A DNA stretch of 64,000 nucleotides from CASPLG01 sp965120375 (GCA_965120375.1 CBCPMW010000005.1:116497-180496), one strand, 5' to 3'; shown: positions 54,509 through 62,676, counted from the first letter of the stretch. Numbers and translations: made by a program. Notes: generated by a model not told the origin, from the sequence alone.

Positions 54509-55201
54509 TTACCCAATTTTATTTGGATTTATTTTTATCCCAGGTCCCATAGTAGAAGAAACCACACACGACCTAATATACTGCCCTTTAGCAGCATCTG
54601 GCTTTGCCTTTATCACAGCACTAATCAATGCATCAAAATTTTCAAAAAGCTTTTCTGGGCCAAATGAAGCCTTTCCAATTGGGCAATGCATTATATTTGT
54701 TTTATCCAACCTATATTCAATCTTACCGGCCTTTACTTCTTTGACTGCATTGAAAATATCAGAAGAGACAGTTCCCGCTTTTGGATTAGGCATAAGACCC
54801 CTAGGACCAAGAATCTTCCCCAGACGACCCACAAGTCCCATCATATCAGGAGTTGTCACTAAGACGTCAAAATCTAACCAGTTCTCACTCTGTATCTTTT
54901 TAACCATATCATCAGATCCGACATAATCAGCTCCTGCCTCTTTCGCAAGTCTCTCATTTTCTCCGCTGCAAATGGCCAAGACCCTTATATTCTTACCAGT
55001 ACCATTCGGCAACACAACCGCACCGCGAACTTGTTGGTCAGCATGCCTAGAGTCGACTCCCAACTTGACATGCAGTTCAATTGTTTCGTCAAATTTAGCC
55101 TTAGCTGTTTCAACACAGAGTTTCATAGCATCATTAGCACCATAAAGCGTATTTCTATCAAATAATTTAGAACTCTCTACATGTTTTTTCCCATGTTTCA
55201 T
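54509..55201 (-). CDS. rplA: 50S ribosomal protein L1
   Basis: Binds 23S rRNA at the E-site stalk. Motifs ETIELHVKLGVDSRHADQQV, GKILGPRGLMPNPKAGTVS and YRLDKTNIMHCPIG are diagnostic. ATG 55201 has GGAGG seven bases upstream. 230 aa, cotranscribed with rplK. Confidence 0.98.
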   Translation of the reverse strand: MKHGKKHVESSKLFDRNTLYGANDAMKLCVETAKAKFDETIELHVKLGVDSRHADQQVRGAVVLPNGTGKNIRVLAICSGENERLAKEAGADYVGSDDMVKKIQSENWLDFDVLVTTPDMMGLVGRLGKILGPRGLMPNPKAGTVSSDIFNAVKEVKAGKIEYRLDKTNIMHCPIGKASFGPEKLFENFDALISAVIKAKPDAAKGQYIRSCVVSSTMGPGIKINPNKIG

Positions 55202-55258
55202 CAATTTTCCTCCCTAAAAAGTGGTTAACTCGGACAAAAATTCCTCCCACCAGAAAAC

Positions 55259-55684
55259 TCAATCAACTACCTCTACTCCCATACTTCTAGCTGTCCCAGC
55301 TATCATGCTTATTGCAGACTCTATGCCCGAAGCGTTCAAATCTGGCATCTTGTGATTTGCAATCTCTTCAAGCTGCTTTCTCGTAATTTTCGCAACTTTA
55401 GTTTTATTTGGCACCCCGGAACCCTTCTCAATGGAACAGGCTTTCTTTATCATAACGGCTGCTGGCGGAGTTTTTGTTATAAAATCAAACGAACGATCCG
55501 CATAAATATTTATAACAACCGGAATTATCGTTCCCATATCATTCTTGGTCTTGTCATTAAATTCTTTAGTAAAGGACATAATATTAATGCCATGCGGTCC
55601 CAAAGCCGAACCCACTGGCGGAGCAGGAGTTGCTTTCCCTGCCGGTATTTGTAATTTCACTATAGCATTTACTTTTTTTTCCAA
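55259..55684 (-). CDS. rplK: 50S ribosomal protein L11
   Basis: GTPase-centre protein: KLQIPAGKATPAPPVGSALG and GPHGINIMSFTKEFN at the N-terminal domain, C-terminal RNA-binding SGIESAISMIAGTARSMGV. 141 aa, normal length. Between nusG and rplA in the usual order. Confidence 0.98.
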   Translation of the reverse strand: MEKKVNAIVKLQIPAGKATPAPPVGSALGPHGINIMSFTKEFNDKTKNDMGTIIPVVINIYADRSFDFITKTPPAAVMIKKACSIEKGSGVPNKTKVAKITRKQLEEIANHKMPDLNASGIESAISMIAGTARSMGVEVVD

Positions 55685-55756
55685 TATTTACACCTCCGTA
55701 GTTTCTTCTCCCATAAAGGAGCGTTTTACCTGCACTAAAAAATTTTTAGGTGCACC

Positions 55757-56293
55757 TCAGTCCTCAAACTTTTCTATATCACTCAGAGCAAGCTCCACCT
55801 GAGTTTCTCTTCCAAACATGGAAACCGTAACCTTAACAATTTCCTTTTCTTTGTCAATGTGGTCAACACGCCCAATAAAATCCTTCAAAGAACTATTTGT
55901 TATTCTGACTGAGTCACCCTCTTTGTAATCAACTTTAACATTAACAAGCTTTATTCCAAGCTTTGCAACCTCTTCCTCAGTCAGAGGCACCGGCTTAGTA
56001 CTTGATCCAACAAATCCAGTACATCCCCTAACATTCCTGACAGTATACCACGAACTATCAGTTACTATCATCTTAACTAAAACATAACCTGGAAATATCT
56101 TTTTTTCAACTTCCCGTCTTTTGTTGTCCCTAATCTCAACTACCGTCTCTGTCGGGACATGTATATCCTGTATCAAATCCCCTAGCTTTTTAGTTTCAAC
56201 TATAGTTCTTAAATCTGAAGCAACTTTGTTTTCATAGCCAGAGTAAGTATGTACCACATACCATTTAGCTTCTTCAACTGTTTCTTTTTCCAT
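55757..56293 (-). CDS. nusG: Transcription termination/antitermination factor NusG
   Basis: Couples RNA polymerase to Rho and the ribosome. NGN domain (AKWYVVHTYSGYENKVASDL; FPGYVLVKMIVTDSSWYTVR; GFVGSSTKPVPLTEEE) followed by a KOW domain (EGDSVRITNSSLKDFIGRV). 178 aa. Confidence 0.98.
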   Translation of the reverse strand: MEKETVEEAKWYVVHTYSGYENKVASDLRTIVETKKLGDLIQDIHVPTETVVEIRDNKRREVEKKIFPGYVLVKMIVTDSSWYTVRNVRGCTGFVGSSTKPVPLTEEEVAKLGIKLVNVKVDYKEGDSVRITNSSLKDFIGRVDHIDKEKEIVKVTVSMFGRETQVELALSDIEKFED

Positions 56294-56317
56294 AAAACTT
56301 TCCCTTCGGACTTACTT

Positions 56318-56533
56318 TTACCTTGAAACTGACATTATCAAGCTCAAAATCTGCGTCATACCCATATCCAATAAAAATACAAATATCCCGATAACCAGAA
56401 TCATCGCGAAAACTACCCCTGTATTTTTAAAGGCTGTTTTCGGCGTAGGCCACGCTATTCTTTTGACTTCATTTTTGTAATCTACAAAAAAAGTTTTCAT
56501 TTTATTAAATATGTTAAACTTCTCACCTACCAT
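56318..56533 (-). CDS. secE: Preprotein translocase subunit SecE
   Basis: 71-aa single-helix protein: amphipathic KNEVKRIAWPTPKTAFKNT followed by a membrane segment (about 37-60). Located between rpmG and nusG as is standard. Confidence 0.95.
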   Translation of the reverse strand: MVGEKFNIFNKMKTFFVDYKNEVKRIAWPTPKTAFKNTGVVFAMILVIGIFVFLLDMGMTQILSLIMSVSR

Positions 56534-56554
56534 TAACTCTGATCACCTCCAAAG

Positions 56555-56704
56555 CTATTTAGTCTCCATATGATCAACATGTTCTCTACAAAATTTGCAA
56601 AATTTACTAAGAGTAATCCTAGATGGCACATTTTTTTTGTTTTTTGTTGTCGAATAATTATGCCTTTTGCATTTTGTACAAGCAAGTGTTATTTGTTCAT
56701 TCAT
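56555..56704 (-). CDS. rpmG: 50S ribosomal protein L33
   Basis: 49-aa zinc-ribbon form: MNEQITLACTKCKRHNYSTT and KFCKFCREHV provide the two CXXC pairs. ATG 56704 has GGAGGTG upstream, and secE follows at 21 bases. The keeping of all four Cys implies a zinc-dependent version. Confidence 0.95.
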   Translation of the reverse strand: MNEQITLACTKCKRHNYSTTKNKKNVPSRITLSKFCKFCREHVDHMETK

Positions 56705-56739
56705 ATCGGCACCTCCAATTATATCAACTTAATTGTGTT

Positions 56740-56784
56740 CTACCTCCCTCACCATGGGATAACCGAGGATCCCACCAGAGGTAG
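56740..56784 (-). promoter_or_regulatory. 5'-terminal hairpin of the rpmG-secE-nusG transcript
   Basis: CTACCTC (minus strand from 56784) pairs with GAGGTAG, and inside it TGGGAT pairs with ATCCCA, with unpaired bases between. The predicted transcription start falls at or next to the outer stem, so the mRNA would begin with this hairpin. Function unknown; it may stabilise the mRNA or act in regulation. Confidence 0.6.
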
Positions 56785-56789
56785 TAAAG

Positions 56790-56818
56790 ATTCTATCACA
56801 TATATTCCCTGCGGTCAA
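56790..56818 (-). promoter_or_regulatory. Sigma-A promoter for rpmG-secE-nusG
   Basis: TTGACC (56813-56818) and TAGAAT (56790-56795) with a 17-base spacer. Confidence 0.75.
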
Positions 56819-56848
56819 GCTATTTTAATAAATTTACCGCTGTCACAT

Positions 56849-57610
56849 CTAATTTGATGAAAATTTAAGAACAAACCTTTTAATTTTATCCACTTTGCTA
56901 ATTTTGATTTCTTTATCCTTATATTTCGCAACAGCACCCCAACTTGCATTTAACTCATCACTTATATACTTTTTCGCTACTTCTATCGCATTTTCATCTC
57001 TTATTTCATTCATTATTCCCATTGTTATAAGACTTCTTATATTTAAAGAGGAATTTTTATACAGATCACTCAAAAGCTTGAACAGTTTTTCTATCCTCTT
57101 TTCGTCTTTTGGGTCAGAAATCAAAGTTAAAATTTTACTTACAACAAACTCCTTTACAAATGCAGCCCCGCGAAATTCAGAATAGGACTCTCTTTCTAGA
57201 AGAATCTTACCCCGAAGATCTGGGAAAATAGTAGCTAATCTGTTTGCAAAAAACAATGAGTCAGACGCCATACTAGAGTACATTTTCCTACGGCTGGAAC
57301 TGCTCAAAATTGCAGACCCCGGACCACAAATAGTATCGACAAAATCACTACAAATAAAATTTAAGTCTTTAGTCAGAACAGTTTCTTCAAAAAGCCAAGA
57401 TGACAACCTACTCCACTCGGAAGAATCCAGATCTTCAGATTCTTCTTTTTGATCTAAATACACTCTATTTTCCTCAGGGCAAAATTCTATTTTATAAACC
57501 ATATTTTTGCTAGAAAACACAGCTAAATTTTTAGATTTTTCAACTTCTACTACTTTTTTACCTAAATTATTGCGAACTAACTTCAGCAAATCATTAAAAT
57601 TGTCACTCAA
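56849..57610 (-). CDS. Hypothetical helical protein
   Basis: 253 aa from TTG 57610 with GGAAGTG upstream. I do not recognise the family. The N-terminal ~100 residues appear alpha/beta (VVEVEKSKNLAVFSSKNM, VYKIEFCPEENRVYLDQ); the rest is mostly helical with the conserved-looking LRGKILLERESYSEFRGAAF and IEVAKKYISDELNASWGAVA. No membrane segment or signal peptide. It precedes the rpmG promoter and may share a transcript with 57695-58087, although an 84-base gap separates them. Confidence 0.6.
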   Translation of the reverse strand: MSDNFNDLLKLVRNNLGKKVVEVEKSKNLAVFSSKNMVYKIEFCPEENRVYLDQKEESEDLDSSEWSRLSSWLFEETVLTKDLNFICSDFVDTICGPGSAILSSSSRRKMYSSMASDSLFFANRLATIFPDLRGKILLERESYSEFRGAAFVKEFVVSKILTLISDPKDEKRIEKLFKLLSDLYKNSSLNIRSLITMGIMNEIRDENAIEVAKKYISDELNASWGAVAKYKDKEIKISKVDKIKRFVLKFSSN

Positions 57611-57694
57611 AAGAATTTCACTTCCAGGATATAAATTTCATTTTTGATTGTATCACATAAAAAAGAATTTGTCACGTACAAAATACTACTTCAA

Positions 57695-58087
57695 CTAAAA
57701 AAGCCCTCTTTTAAACCAATCCCATTTTTTAACATCTCCATCACTTTTGTCACTATTTTCAAATTTTGATTCAGGCATCTGTATACGTTTCAACACTTCT
57801 AAAACTGTATCCTGTCCACGCTGATTGCTCGATCCAGCTGAAACTTTATAGAGTTCAGAATCAAAAACTCGTTCTCCTTTGTTGAAATAATCATCTTCGT
57901 TGTATACTGAGCATTCTCCCTCTTTTATGGACCTAACTCTTTCCTCTATTTCCCTATATTGCTCACTACTTATGTTTATTCCATAACTTTTGAACAGTTT
58001 TATTTTTTCTTCTATGGATTCACATTTTTTAAATTCATTCTCAAATTTCCCGTCTCTAACAGCTTCCATTAGATCATTAATAGACAT
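57695..58087 (-). CDS. Nif11-like small protein, no double-glycine motif
   Basis: 130 aa from ATG 58087, nine bases after GAAAGGG. The N-terminal MSINDLMEAVRDGKFENEF then CESIEEKIKLFKSYGINISS and EQYREIEERV follow the Nif11 spacing (helix, loop, helix with G-x-x-I/L-S then E-rich helix). The C-terminal half is polar and ends KKWDWFKRGLF. It lacks an obvious cleavage motif. The family call is tentative; function unknown. Confidence 0.5.
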   Translation of the reverse strand: MSINDLMEAVRDGKFENEFKKCESIEEKIKLFKSYGINISSEQYREIEERVRSIKEGECSVYNEDDYFNKGERVFDSELYKVSAGSSNQRGQDTVLEVLKRIQMPESKFENSDKSDGDVKKWDWFKRGLF

Positions 58088-58288
58088 ACTCATCATCCCT
58101 TTCTCACTTTTTGTATATAATATCATTATTATTTGTGTTTTTCAATATATATATTACTATTTTTATCATATTTTTATATGTAATATATCCATCTTTTCAT
58201 AAATAAATCAAATATAAATTTACATGGTATTTATCTTCATAACACAGATAAAAATAACTTTTGGGAACAAAAAAATGGAGGTGATAAT

Positions 58289-59527
58289 ATGAAAAAATTT
58301 TTTAAGTTTATTGCGGTCTTTTCATTTTTCTTATGCCTTTCTTTTTTCGGAGAATGCATACTGGTTTCGAATGTAATCCCCAGTATATATCATATAACAG
58401 ATGAATCCGATATAATATTATCTGAAACTATTCCTATAAAAATAAGTACAAATTCAGAAAAAAATTTTTCTAATTTGGACAAAAATGAAACATTTTATAC
58501 TGCTAAAGGACAAGTTACTCTTTTGAACATATTTCCCATAAAAACAGTGGAAATGCATCTTACTGAAGAAAAAACTGTTACCCCATGTGGCACACCATTT
58601 GGAGTAAAATTATTCATAAACGGACCAATTGTAATTAGTACCGCTGAAGTTAAAACTGAAACAGGTTTGTTCAGCCCTGCTAGAGACAGTGGTATAAAAA
58701 AATCTGACATCATTTTAGAAATAAATGGACAAAAAGTAAAAACAAATGAAGAACTAGCACAACTAGTAGAATCTAGCGACGGAAATATAATAAATATCTC
58801 TGCTTTAAGGGGAAATTTACCTTTAAATTTTACTGTTAGACCTGTCAAGTGTTTAGATGATAAAACATATAAAATAGGTATGTGGGTTCGGGATAGCTCG
58901 GGTGGCATAGGAACCCTAACCTTTTATGACCCCAAAAATAACACGTTTTCAGGACTAGGTCATGGTATATGCGATATAGATACTGGAGATCTCCTTACCC
59001 TAGAACATGGCGATATTATGGATGCTTCCATAGACGAAATTGTACCAGGAAGTGTTGGAATCCCTGGAGAACTTAGAGGATCTTTTATTGGAACAGATCC
59101 TATAGGAAATCTTAGCGCTAATACTTTAACGGGAGTGTACGGAAAACTTTATCAGCTTCCAATAGCTGAAAACCCAATAAAGGTCGCAATGAAACAACAA
59201 GTAAAAACCGGTTTGGCAAAAATTTTAACAACTATAGAAGGAAAAACTCCTAAATACTATGATATAAATATAGAAAGTGTAAATTATAACGAGAATCATC
59301 CTACAAAAAACATATTAATATCGATAATTGACCCTGAACTACTTGAAAAATCCGGTGGAATCGTTCAAGGTATGAGTGGCAGTCCGATAATTCAAAATGG
59401 TATGCTTATCGGCGCAGTAACGCACGTTTTTATCAATGAACCAAAACGGGGATATGCAATATTTTCTGAAACCATGTTGATACAATCGCGTGAAATTTTT
59501 AGAACAATTAACAAAATAATTGCTTAA
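58289..59527 (+). CDS. spoIVB: SpoIVB serine peptidase
   Basis: Forespore-made S55 peptidase that triggers pro-sigma-K processing in Bacillus. 412 aa: N-terminal membrane segment (about 5-27), PDZ domain (GLFSPARDSGIKKSDIILEI), then the peptidase with His in SGLGHGICDIDTG and Ser in QGMSGSPIIQNG. GGAGGTG precedes the ATG. Directly followed by spo0A, the conserved order in spore formers. Confidence 0.96.
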   Translation: MKKFFKFIAVFSFFLCLSFFGECILVSNVIPSIYHITDESDIILSETIPIKISTNSEKNFSNLDKNETFYTAKGQVTLLNIFPIKTVEMHLTEEKTVTPCGTPFGVKLFINGPIVISTAEVKTETGLFSPARDSGIKKSDIILEINGQKVKTNEELAQLVESSDGNIINISALRGNLPLNFTVRPVKCLDDKTYKIGMWVRDSSGGIGTLTFYDPKNNTFSGLGHGICDIDTGDLLTLEHGDIMDASIDEIVPGSVGIPGELRGSFIGTDPIGNLSANTLTGVYGKLYQLPIAENPIKVAMKQQVKTGLAKILTTIEGKTPKYYDINIESVNYNENHPTKNILISIIDPELLEKSGGIVQGMSGSPIIQNGMLIGAVTHVFINEPKRGYAIFSETMLIQSREIFRTINKIIA

Positions 59528-59581
59528 TTAAAGAACAAAAATAGTAATTCACATAAATATTCTCCATAAATTGGAAAATAC

Positions 59582-59610
59582 TTGATATAAATGTAAATAT
59601 ATGGTATTTT
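59582..59610 (+). promoter_or_regulatory. Sigma-A promoter for spo0A
   Basis: TTGATA (59582-59587) and TATTTT (59605-59610) with a 17-base spacer, 33 bases before the GTG. I found no clear 0A box (TGTCGAA) nearby. Confidence 0.55.
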
Positions 59611-59643
59611 AAACCTCGTAAACTATTTTTAGGAGGAATTTAA

Positions 59644-60426
59644 GTGAAAAATCTCGCAAAAATTCTAATTGTAAGCGAAAAAACCGGCACTTACATCGAC
59701 CTACAAGCAAGCCTCAAAAAGCAAAACTATGAAACTGTATTCGTCCCTCAAAATGGTACAAAAACTACCAAGTCAATTTTACAAATTAGACCAGATGCAG
59801 TAATAATTGACACAAATACTGCAGACGCTAAAGAAATAATTCCATCTGTAAAAAAAGGAGCACTGGAAAATAGCCCCATTTTCGTCGTAATTTCAAACAG
59901 CAAAAGTGAACTATCTGAACTTAAAGCTATAACATCCGGTATATCTCTCTTTTTAACTAAACCATTTAATCCCACAGAAGTAACAGAAAATATAAAAAAG
60001 CTAATTTCATGCAGCGAAACATATCAGAATCTGAAAAAAAGCAACTACGACTCAGATAAAGTCCAAGAAAAAAACATCGAAATAGAAGTCACAGATATAC
60101 TACACCAAATCGGCGTTCCAGCCCACATAAAAGGGTATCATTACCTAAGATATGCTATAGTAATGTCGACCGAAAATCCAGATATAATAAACGCCGTAAC
60201 CAAGCAACTTTATCCTTCCGTTGCAAAAAAATTTTCCACAACATCATCACGGGTTGAAAGAGCCATACGGCACGCAATAGAAGTAGCCTGGGATCGAGGA
60301 GATATAGATATCCTAAATTCATATTTCGGATATACTATCCATACATCAAGAGGAAAACCCACAAATTCCGAATTCATAGCCATGATAAGTGACAAACTTC
60401 GACTCAATATAAAGTCGGCCAGTTAA
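59644..60426 (+). CDS. spo0A: Spo0A: intact DNA-binding domain, degraded receiver
   Basis: Master sporulation regulator, 260 aa, GTG start eight bases after AGGAGG. The C-terminus is canonical: DILHQIGVPAHIKGYHYLR, TTSSRVERAIRHAIEVAWDR and GKPTNSEFIAMISDKLRL. In the receiver, the phosphorylated Asp (D56 in VIIDTN), S84 and K106 (FLTKPF) remain, but the metal-binding pair DD is replaced by S11-E12 (ILIVSEKT) and the usual MPxxDG after D56 by NTADAKE. Activation by phosphorylation may therefore be weak or lost. Synteny with spoIVB supports it as the true spo0A. Confidence 0.92.
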   Translation: MKNLAKILIVSEKTGTYIDLQASLKKQNYETVFVPQNGTKTTKSILQIRPDAVIIDTNTADAKEIIPSVKKGALENSPIFVVISNSKSELSELKAITSGISLFLTKPFNPTEVTENIKKLISCSETYQNLKKSNYDSDKVQEKNIEIEVTDILHQIGVPAHIKGYHYLRYAIVMSTENPDIINAVTKQLYPSVAKKFSTTSSRVERAIRHAIEVAWDRGDIDILNSYFGYTIHTSRGKPTNSEFIAMISDKLRLNIKSAS

Positions 60427-60472
60427 ACTATTAATTAAATTCTGAAAATAACCTACGTTTAATCCTAACCAA

Positions 60473-60946
60473 TTAAACCTTTTCTTTATCTATCCTATCT
60501 TTCATGATATCGATTAACTCTTTCTGCGCATCAGCCGGCATCAACCTAAAACACATAACTAAATGTTGTTCCTCTTCTGATAAGTCAGAAGAAAATCTAG
60601 GGTACCTGTCACCTGCAACCGCAGGCAAGTCACTTACATGACTAACGTGCTCCTTTACATTTTGTGTAATTGACCCTTTTTCAAGCACCATATAGTTAGG
60701 AAAGTCATCAGTCGTACCTCTATCATGCAACTTATCATCGCTTCTTTCACTGTCTAAAAATTCCAAAACCGGCTGGTCAAAAATTTCAGCAAGCTTCAAT
60801 ATATTTTTCAAGTCAGGCACAGTCTTTCCAGCCTCGTAATACGAGTACGTCGATCTCTCTATACCGAGAAAAGCTGCAACCTGCTGCTGAGTGTAGCCAG
60901 ACTCTTCTCTAAACTTTTTAATCCTAGCACTAATATCATCTAAAAT
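60473..60946 (-). CDS. XRE-family transcriptional regulator, probable ATT start
   Basis: The frame 60946-60473 encodes a complete HTH_3 domain: ISARIKKFREESGYTQQQVA, AFLGIERSTYSYYEAGKTV, PDLKNILKLAEIFDQPVLEF. A start at GTG 60820 would delete most of the HTH. Upstream there is an in-frame TAG, and between it and the HTH no ATG, GTG or TTG exists; ATT 60946 lies six bases after GGGGGAG and gives 157 aa beginning M-L-D-D-I-S-A-R-I-K. The C-terminal part (DLSEEEQHLVMCFRLMPADA) resembles other clostridial XRE regulators. ATA or another rare start is possible. Confidence 0.8.
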   Translation of the reverse strand: MLDDISARIKKFREESGYTQQQVAAFLGIERSTYSYYEAGKTVPDLKNILKLAEIFDQPVLEFLDSERSDDKLHDRGTTDDFPNYMVLEKGSITQNVKEHVSHVSDLPAVAGDRYPRFSSDLSEEEQHLVMCFRLMPADAQKELIDIMKDRIDKEKV

Positions 60947-60995
60947 CCTTATCTCCCCCTAAGCCTTCAAAAGGCAACCATCTTAGATGATATTA
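60931..60995 (-). repeat. 13-bp inverted repeat enclosing the XRE start region
   Basis: TAATATCATCTAA (60931-60943) and TTAGATGATATTA (60983-60995) are perfect inverses separated by 39 bases. In the transcript, the 5' UTR arm would pair with the codons right after the ATT start. Inside lies a smaller hairpin GCCTT-TTG-AAGGC and the GGGGGAG ribosome binding site. Could be an RNA control element or paired operator half-sites. Confidence 0.75.
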
Positions 60996-61019
60996 TTATT
61001 GCTTTTATCTATCACAAAA

Positions 61020-61050
61020 TGTGCAATATTTTCACTCAAAATATTGCACA
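61020..61050. repeat. 13-bp perfect inverted repeat downstream of fba
   Basis: TGTGCAATATTTT (61020-61032) and AAAATATTGCACA (61038-61050) with loop CACTC. As fba transcript RNA it is followed by UUUUG, so it may be the fba terminator. It also lies about 75 bases before the XRE start and may be an operator. Confidence 0.7.
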
Positions 61051-61131
61051 TTACTTCCATTTTTTTCTTTTCTATACAGCCTAAAATCTGACTGCCGCTC
61101 TCCAAGACTATACAAACTTCAAAGCAGTAAG

Positions 61132-62067
61132 TCAAGCTTTATTAGCGCAACACATAACTTTACCTATTTTATGCTTAACAACACTCTTTACCATTTCTCG
61201 AGCCGAATTCAAATATTCTCTGGGATCAAACTCCAGTGGATTTAAACTCAAATACCTTCTGACTGCAGCCGTCACAGCTAACCTTAAATCAGAATCTATG
61301 TTTATCTTACACACACACGTCTTCGATACTTTTTTAAGTACCTCGTCCGGAATGCCAGATGCACCTTTTATATTCCCGCCGTACCTATTTATATCCTCTA
61401 CAATTTCTTTCGATATGGAAGACGCACCGTGCAAAACTATAGGAAAATCCGGAACTTTGGACTCTATAGTCTCTAAAATGTCAAACCTGAGTTCTGAACT
61501 GGAACCGGACTTAAACTTATACGCCCCGTGACTATTACCAACAGCAACAGCAAGCGAGTCCACCCCTGTAATTTCAACAAAATCCTTGACTTCAGACACA
61601 GAGGTGTGACACGAATCTTCTAACGAGACACTAACTCCGTCATCAACACCAGCAAGACGACCAAGTTCACCTTCAACCGTCACATCAAACCTGTGAGCGT
61701 AATCAACCACTCTCTTTGTCAGCTCTACATTCTTCTCAAAAGGAAGATATGAACCGTCTATCATAACAGAAGTGAAACCCTCATCTATACAATTTTTGCA
61801 GACTTCGAATGTGCTCCCATGATCCAAATGAAATGCAACCGGGATTCCACTTTCTCTTTCAGCAACCTGAATCAAACTCTGAAGATAACCATACCCTGCA
61901 TACACTTGGGTGGCCGCGGAAATTTGAAGTATAACAGGCGAATTTAGCTCAGCACACCCACTGATAACCCCTTGTATAGTCTCCATATTGTGCACATTAA
62001 AGGCACCCACCGCATACCTCTCTTCGTACGCTCTTTTAAGCATATCTTTCGTATTTACAAGCGCCAT
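61132..62067 (-). CDS. fba: Class II fructose-1,6-bisphosphate aldolase
   Basis: Glycolytic zinc aldolase, 311 aa. FNVHNMETIQGVISGC, the zinc ligands in VAFHLDHGSTFEVCKNCIDE, VEGELGRLAGVDDGV, and the NSHGAYKF / IVLHGASSIS segments place it in the FbaA/GatY-like clostridial group. AGAAGGTG precedes the ATG. G+C is visibly higher than in most neighbours, as expected for a highly expressed gene. Confidence 0.95.
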   Translation of the reverse strand: MALVNTKDMLKRAYEERYAVGAFNVHNMETIQGVISGCAELNSPVILQISAATQVYAGYGYLQSLIQVAERESGIPVAFHLDHGSTFEVCKNCIDEGFTSVMIDGSYLPFEKNVELTKRVVDYAHRFDVTVEGELGRLAGVDDGVSVSLEDSCHTSVSEVKDFVEITGVDSLAVAVGNSHGAYKFKSGSSSELRFDILETIESKVPDFPIVLHGASSISKEIVEDINRYGGNIKGASGIPDEVLKKVSKTCVCKINIDSDLRLAVTAAVRRYLSLNPLEFDPREYLNSAREMVKSVVKHKIGKVMCCANKA

Positions 62068-62165
62068 AACACCTTCTTGCTCCTTTTAAACAAATACACC
62101 CTGTTTATACAACTTATGCTATTTATACTTAACCTCTACACGAACATATTCGTAAATTTTGCATA

Positions 62166-62194
62166 TTGACATCGAATGATATTTTTTGTAGCAT
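62166..62194 (+). promoter_or_regulatory. Promoter for tRNA-Thr
   Basis: TTGACA (62166-62171) and TAGCAT (62189-62194) with a 17-base spacer, 28 bases before the tRNA. Confidence 0.6.
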
Positions 62195-62222
62195 GGTATA
62201 AACAGTTATTCTGTTGTTTTAA

Positions 62223-62298
62223 GCTGGTGTAGCTCAGTCGGTAGAGCAGCTGATTCGTAATCAGCAGGTCGGCGGTTCGAATCCGCCCATCAGCTCCA
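62223..62298 (+). tRNA. tRNA-Thr (anticodon CGT)
   Basis: 76 bases with CCA encoded. Acceptor stem GCTGGTG/CATCAGC, D arm GCTCAGTCGGTAGAGC, anticodon loop TTCGTAA (anticodon CGT, reading ACG) within GCTGA/TCAGC, and T arm GGCGGTTCGAATCCGCC. Confidence 0.96.
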
Positions 62299-62361
62299 TT
62301 TTTACGTGTTCTTACAAAAAAGACAGCATCTTAGAAACCTTAAAATCCTCTACAAAATCCC

Positions 62362-62676
62362 CTACGCCTCTATCCCTGTTGCTGCCCTCCAAAACGCCAG
62401 AATCATACCACGTACTTCCGGACAAATCACGGTATCCCACCTGATTTGACAATCCTCCGGAGTATGCTCTGGCAAACCTTCAGCAACCAGATCCCATCTG
62501 CTTACACCATGCTCCCCTACCAATTTCTCCAAAATGGCATCCTCTTCCGATGACCAGCAACCTTTCGGCACAGCTGAAACTGTGCACAGGGACAAATCAA
62601 AGGCCATTCCTAAGACAGCCACCCAACTCGATAATCGAACCAACAGTCCGCAAATCTTTCCACAAGACTTCGCCAT
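62362..62676 (-). CDS. Exported Myb/SANT-domain protein 1
   Basis: 104 aa from ATG 62676 with GGGAGGAG upstream. Residues 1-35 form a Sec signal peptide: basic start, hydrophobic core (LSSWVAVLGMAF), and VSA before V36. The mature part is almost only one Myb/SANT repeat: W41 (CWSSEEDAILEKLV), W61 (SRWDLVAEGLP) and W80 in TPEDCQIRWDTV, the Cys-x-x-R-W end typical of eukaryotic Myb repeats. G+C is about 50% by hand count of two lines, well above the window. It faces the two related genes across a 430-base gap. Known bacterial Myb-like regulators (RsfA type) have no signal peptide. Confidence 0.8.
   Translation of the reverse strand: MAKSCGKICGLLVRLSSWVAVLGMAFDLSLCTVSAVPKGCWSSEEDAILEKLVGEHGVSRWDLVAEGLPEHTPEDCQIRWDTVICPEVRGMILAFWRAATGIEA

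Noticed and set aside
56740..56784. Possible tRNA or T-box at the rpmG leader
   Set aside because: The hairpin has no cloverleaf, no CCA end and no T-box sequence (AGGGTGG-type).
62362..62676. Horizontal transfer inferred from high G+C of the Myb/SANT gene
   Set aside because: fba and ribosomal protein genes in the window are also G+C-richer than average, so composition alone may reflect expression level.
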